A stretch of 24,659 bases of DNA from an uncultured Anaerolineae bacterium. Its GTDB lineage: Bacteria > Chloroflexota > Anaerolineae > Anaerolineales > Villigracilaceae. This document shows, piece after piece, positions 22,931-24,659 of the stretch. A model generated the notes under the pieces. The model was not told the origin of the DNA. It worked only from the letters and a program-made list of their open reading frames with translations, and did no database searches. The position numbers were made by a program, and so were the translations under genes. Each line of letters starts with the position of its first letter. Position 1 is the stretch's first letter. Location of the stretch: the NCBI GenBank assembly GCA_903854805.1, contig CAINXK010000461.1, positions 1 through 24,659 on the forward strand, given 5' to 3'.

Positions 22931-23014
22931 CAAGCACAGATCTATTTTTTACTCAGATATATTTACTTTCTTTGCAAACTGCAAGAAAAAACAGTCATCT
23001 CAGGATCGAACAAT

Positions 23015-24217
23015 TTACAACTCAAGCCCCAACAAAGGGATCTCCATCTCTTGCGGAGTCAATCCACCATGGTGGCCGTAGTAATTCTGCTCAAACTTTC
23101 CCTGCTCATACCACCAGACCGACTCATACCGATAGGCTAGCACCACCAAATTGCCGACATGCGCGCGAAAAGTCGCGGATACTTCTGGACCGAAGTATCC
23201 CTGGGCGATAAGATCATCAGTCTTCACCACATCCGCCCGACCCGCCAGACCGTGCACCAGCAATTGCAAGACTTCATCGAGCCGATCATCCTTGATATAC
23301 AAGAACAGATCGCGGCAGGAACCGCCCGGCACGAGCAGTTCGCCCTTGCGATTGGTTTTGATGAATTTCTCGATACCCGGGAAGGCCTTGTTTATGTAAA
23401 TTGTTGTAGCTGGGTCGACTTCCGATTGTCCGTGATCGGCGCTTAGCAGTAAAAGCGTTTTACCCTTCGGCCTAGCCTTATCCATTAACTGCTTTTCCAT
23501 GACATGCAGGAACATATCCACTTCAGCCTCAACCTGCCCGGAATCCGGGCCGTAGTCGTGGCTGACCGAGTCGATACGATCATAGTACATAAAATAATAA
23601 TTTTTACCACTGGCCTGTTTCAGTGCCGATGATAAATTCAAGACTGTCTCAGGCAAGGATTTGTAACCGCGAGCAGTCGCGCCTTCGAAGACAATGTTGG
23701 AATAGGTGGAAGGGGTATATTCACGATGTTGAAAAATCGTTGATGCCACTCCCTGTGTTTTTAACCTGTCATACAGTGTTCCGGCAGGGTAAAGCTTCTT
23801 TGGATCAATGCCTGTTTTTTTCAACTGGTCACGTTCAGATGTACCGGAAAAGGAAAATAAAAGCGGTATGATCATGGAATCCAATAATGGCTCGTAATAA
23901 TTCCATTCAAACACGCCGCTCTGACCAACATTTAATCCTGTGTGGATACAGGTGACATGCCCGGAAGTGGTTGATGGGAATTGAGATGTCAATTTATCGG
24001 CCGAGCCACTACGGGTAAACCGATCCAGGAAAGGGTGCGAGCCGAATTTCTCAAAGTGACGCCAACCAAAACCATCGATAAAGCAGAATATCAGATTGTC
24101 ATACTCATCTTGAAAGTGCGGAAAAGGCTTTCCGCCGCTAAAAACAGATTGGATGGCGTTTGGCAGACTCGCAAATCCACCGGAGTCATAACGTGGTTTG
24201 ACAAAAGATGGGTTCAT
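23015..24217 (-). CDS. type I phosphodiesterase/nucleotide pyrophosphatase-like alkaline phosphatase superfamily protein
   Basis: The 400-aa product belongs to the two-metal phosphodiesterase/phosphatase superfamily. From ATG 24217, the likely ligands are D48 (CFIDGFGW), the nucleophile threonine in FPSTTSGH (T83 or T84), D216 and H220 (IDSVSHDYGP), D261 and H262 (SADHGQSE), and a C-terminal histidine in YYGHHGG (H382/H383). These enzymes hydrolyse phosphate mono- or diesters such as nucleotides or phospholipid head groups. There is no signal peptide from this start, so a cytosolic location is predicted. An in-frame TTG at 24298 would add 27 residues with no ribosome site. ATG 24217 also lacks a Shine-Dalgarno but has a -10-like element 6 nt upstream. 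The substrate is not evident. Confidence 0.85.
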   Translation of the reverse strand: MNPSFVKPRYDSGGFASLPNAIQSVFSGGKPFPHFQDEYDNLIFCFIDGFGWRHFEKFGSHPFLDRFTRSGSADKLTSQFPSTTSGHVTCIHTGLNVGQSGVFEWNYYEPLLDSMIIPLLFSFSGTSERDQLKKTGIDPKKLYPAGTLYDRLKTQGVASTIFQHREYTPSTYSNIVFEGATARGYKSLPETVLNLSSALKQASGKNYYFMYYDRIDSVSHDYGPDSGQVEAEVDMFLHVMEKQLMDKARPKGKTLLLLSADHGQSEVDPATTIYINKAFPGIEKFIKTNRKGELLVPGGSCRDLFLYIKDDRLDEVLQLLVHGLAGRADVVKTDDLIAQGYFGPEVSATFRAHVGNLVVLAYRYESVWWYEQGKFEQNYYGHHGGLTPQEMEIPLLGLEL

Positions 24218-24223
24218 GATTTG

Positions 24224-24251
24224 ATTAAAACATGAAACGCTGAAAGCACAA
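24224..24251 (-). promoter_or_regulatory. possible promoter of the phosphodiesterase gene
   Basis: On the minus strand TTGTGC (24251-24246), a 16-nt spacer and TGT-TTTAAT (extended -10, core at 24229-24224) precede the ATG at 24217 by 6 nt. A transcript from here would be leaderless. Confidence 0.35.
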
Positions 24252-24298
24252 GGTTCTACTGCTAATTCAAAGTCAGCCCGAGGCAGGGATGTAAACAA

Positions 24299-24659
24299 CT
24301 CAGAAAGTATCTACGCCTGGCGACAACCGGTAGGCAAACCTAAAACCAAAATTGACAAGCAAGCTCACTGGGCGTGGAAATAAGAATATCCGGTTTCGCA
24401 AGCATGCTTATTACTTGAACTTCGAGTGCACCCCAAAAACCAGGACAATCCAACAATTCCGAGATACAGAATATCAAAGTCTGCTCAAACATGCAGGAGC
24501 GTTTCTAATCCATTAAATGCAATACCGCATAAGTTGCTTTTTTATATCTTTATCACCAACGTGGTTTCCAAGCTTTTACCGTTAAGCCCGCAGGGAACCC
24601 CAATTGGACGCGGATTTTCGCGGATGTACGCGGATAAACCAAAAGATTTTTGCTTTTTC
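24299..24659. other. 361-nt tail without a recognised gene
   Basis: No open frame with a credible start, RNA gene or terminator is evident. The only clear structure is a set of three direct repeats near the end (24609-24635). The window stops before the next gene. Confidence 0.5.
24609..24635. repeat. three direct CGCGGAT repeats with a 10-bp period
   Basis: CGCGGAT occurs at 24609-24615, 24619-24625 and 24629-24635, separated by TTT and GTA, so equivalent bases are exactly one helical turn apart. It could be a dispersed intergenic repeat or a multi-site protein-binding region. Confidence 0.55.

Noticed and set aside
24225..24383. Plus-strand open frame of about 52 codons ending in a Lys/Trp-rich stretch
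   Set aside because: It has no start codon or ribosome site and overlaps the promoter of the phosphodiesterase; nothing in it is recognisable.
1..24659. CRISPR arrays, tRNA/rRNA genes, transposases, phage or plasmid genes
   Set aside because: I looked for regularly spaced repeats, tRNA-like cloverleaf stretches and mobile-element motifs and saw none; I could not run dedicated tools.

Overview
This window carries about 20 protein genes with moderate G+C and tight spacing. It contains no rRNA or tRNA gene, CRISPR array or transposase that I can recognise. The gene set suggests a bacterium of the phylum Chloroflexota, probably class Anaerolineae. The reasons are a bacterial HerA/NurA pair, PolX-PHP, lipoproteins with Ser/Leu-Ala-Cys lipoboxes, a Thr/Pro-rich surface protein with an N-terminal TPR, and strictly bacterial housekeeping genes (era, dnaJ/cbpA, ogt). 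This placement is inference at moderate confidence; no marker gene here is decisive.

Layout. 1-1670 (minus): a truncated TPR/membrane/Thr-Pro-rich protein preceded by a membrane-anchored N-acetylmuramoyl-L-alanine amidase, a small cell-envelope operon. 1787-2952 (plus): flavin reductase-like protein and an AMMECR1-domain protein behind a good sigma70-type promoter. 3289-4266 (plus): aldo/keto reductase with a structured leader and its own terminator. 4606-5926 (minus): LOG-family protein then LysE-type exporter. 6020-8144 (plus): CbpA-like DnaJ, apparently leaderless, and an HtrA-type lipoprotein protease, ended by a 23-bp perfect bidirectional hairpin. 8203-8877 (minus): a cytosolic sulfite-oxidase-fold molybdoprotein.

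8952-17059 (minus) is the most interesting block: NurA nuclease, a standalone HAS-barrel protein, HerA translocase, a YcaQ/AlkX-family DNA glycosylase, a PLP decarboxylase and a PolX-PHP DNA polymerase. The first four are closely spaced and look like one transcription unit. Together they suggest a repair pathway in which a crosslink or alkylation glycosylase acts with a HerA-NurA end-processing machine. The free HAS protein visibly resembles the N-terminus of the neighbouring HerA and may be a third subunit. The PolX polymerase domain lacks the third catalytic aspartate (Gln in its place).

17181-17262 holds two strong hairpins in a divergent spacer. 17418-20127 (plus): a SIMPL-domain lipoprotein with terminator, then an NAD(P)-dependent beta-hydroxyacid dehydrogenase overlapping a YitT-family membrane protein. 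20372-24251 (minus): era, translationally coupled to an EamA transporter that starts with TTG, then an Ogt-type DNA methyltransferase and a type I phosphodiesterase/phosphatase. The last 360 bases have no gene but end in three GCGGAT repeats exactly 10 bp apart.

Three genes (amidase, dnaJ, phosphodiesterase) have a -10-like box only 6-10 bases before the start codon and no Shine-Dalgarno sequence, suggesting leaderless mRNAs.
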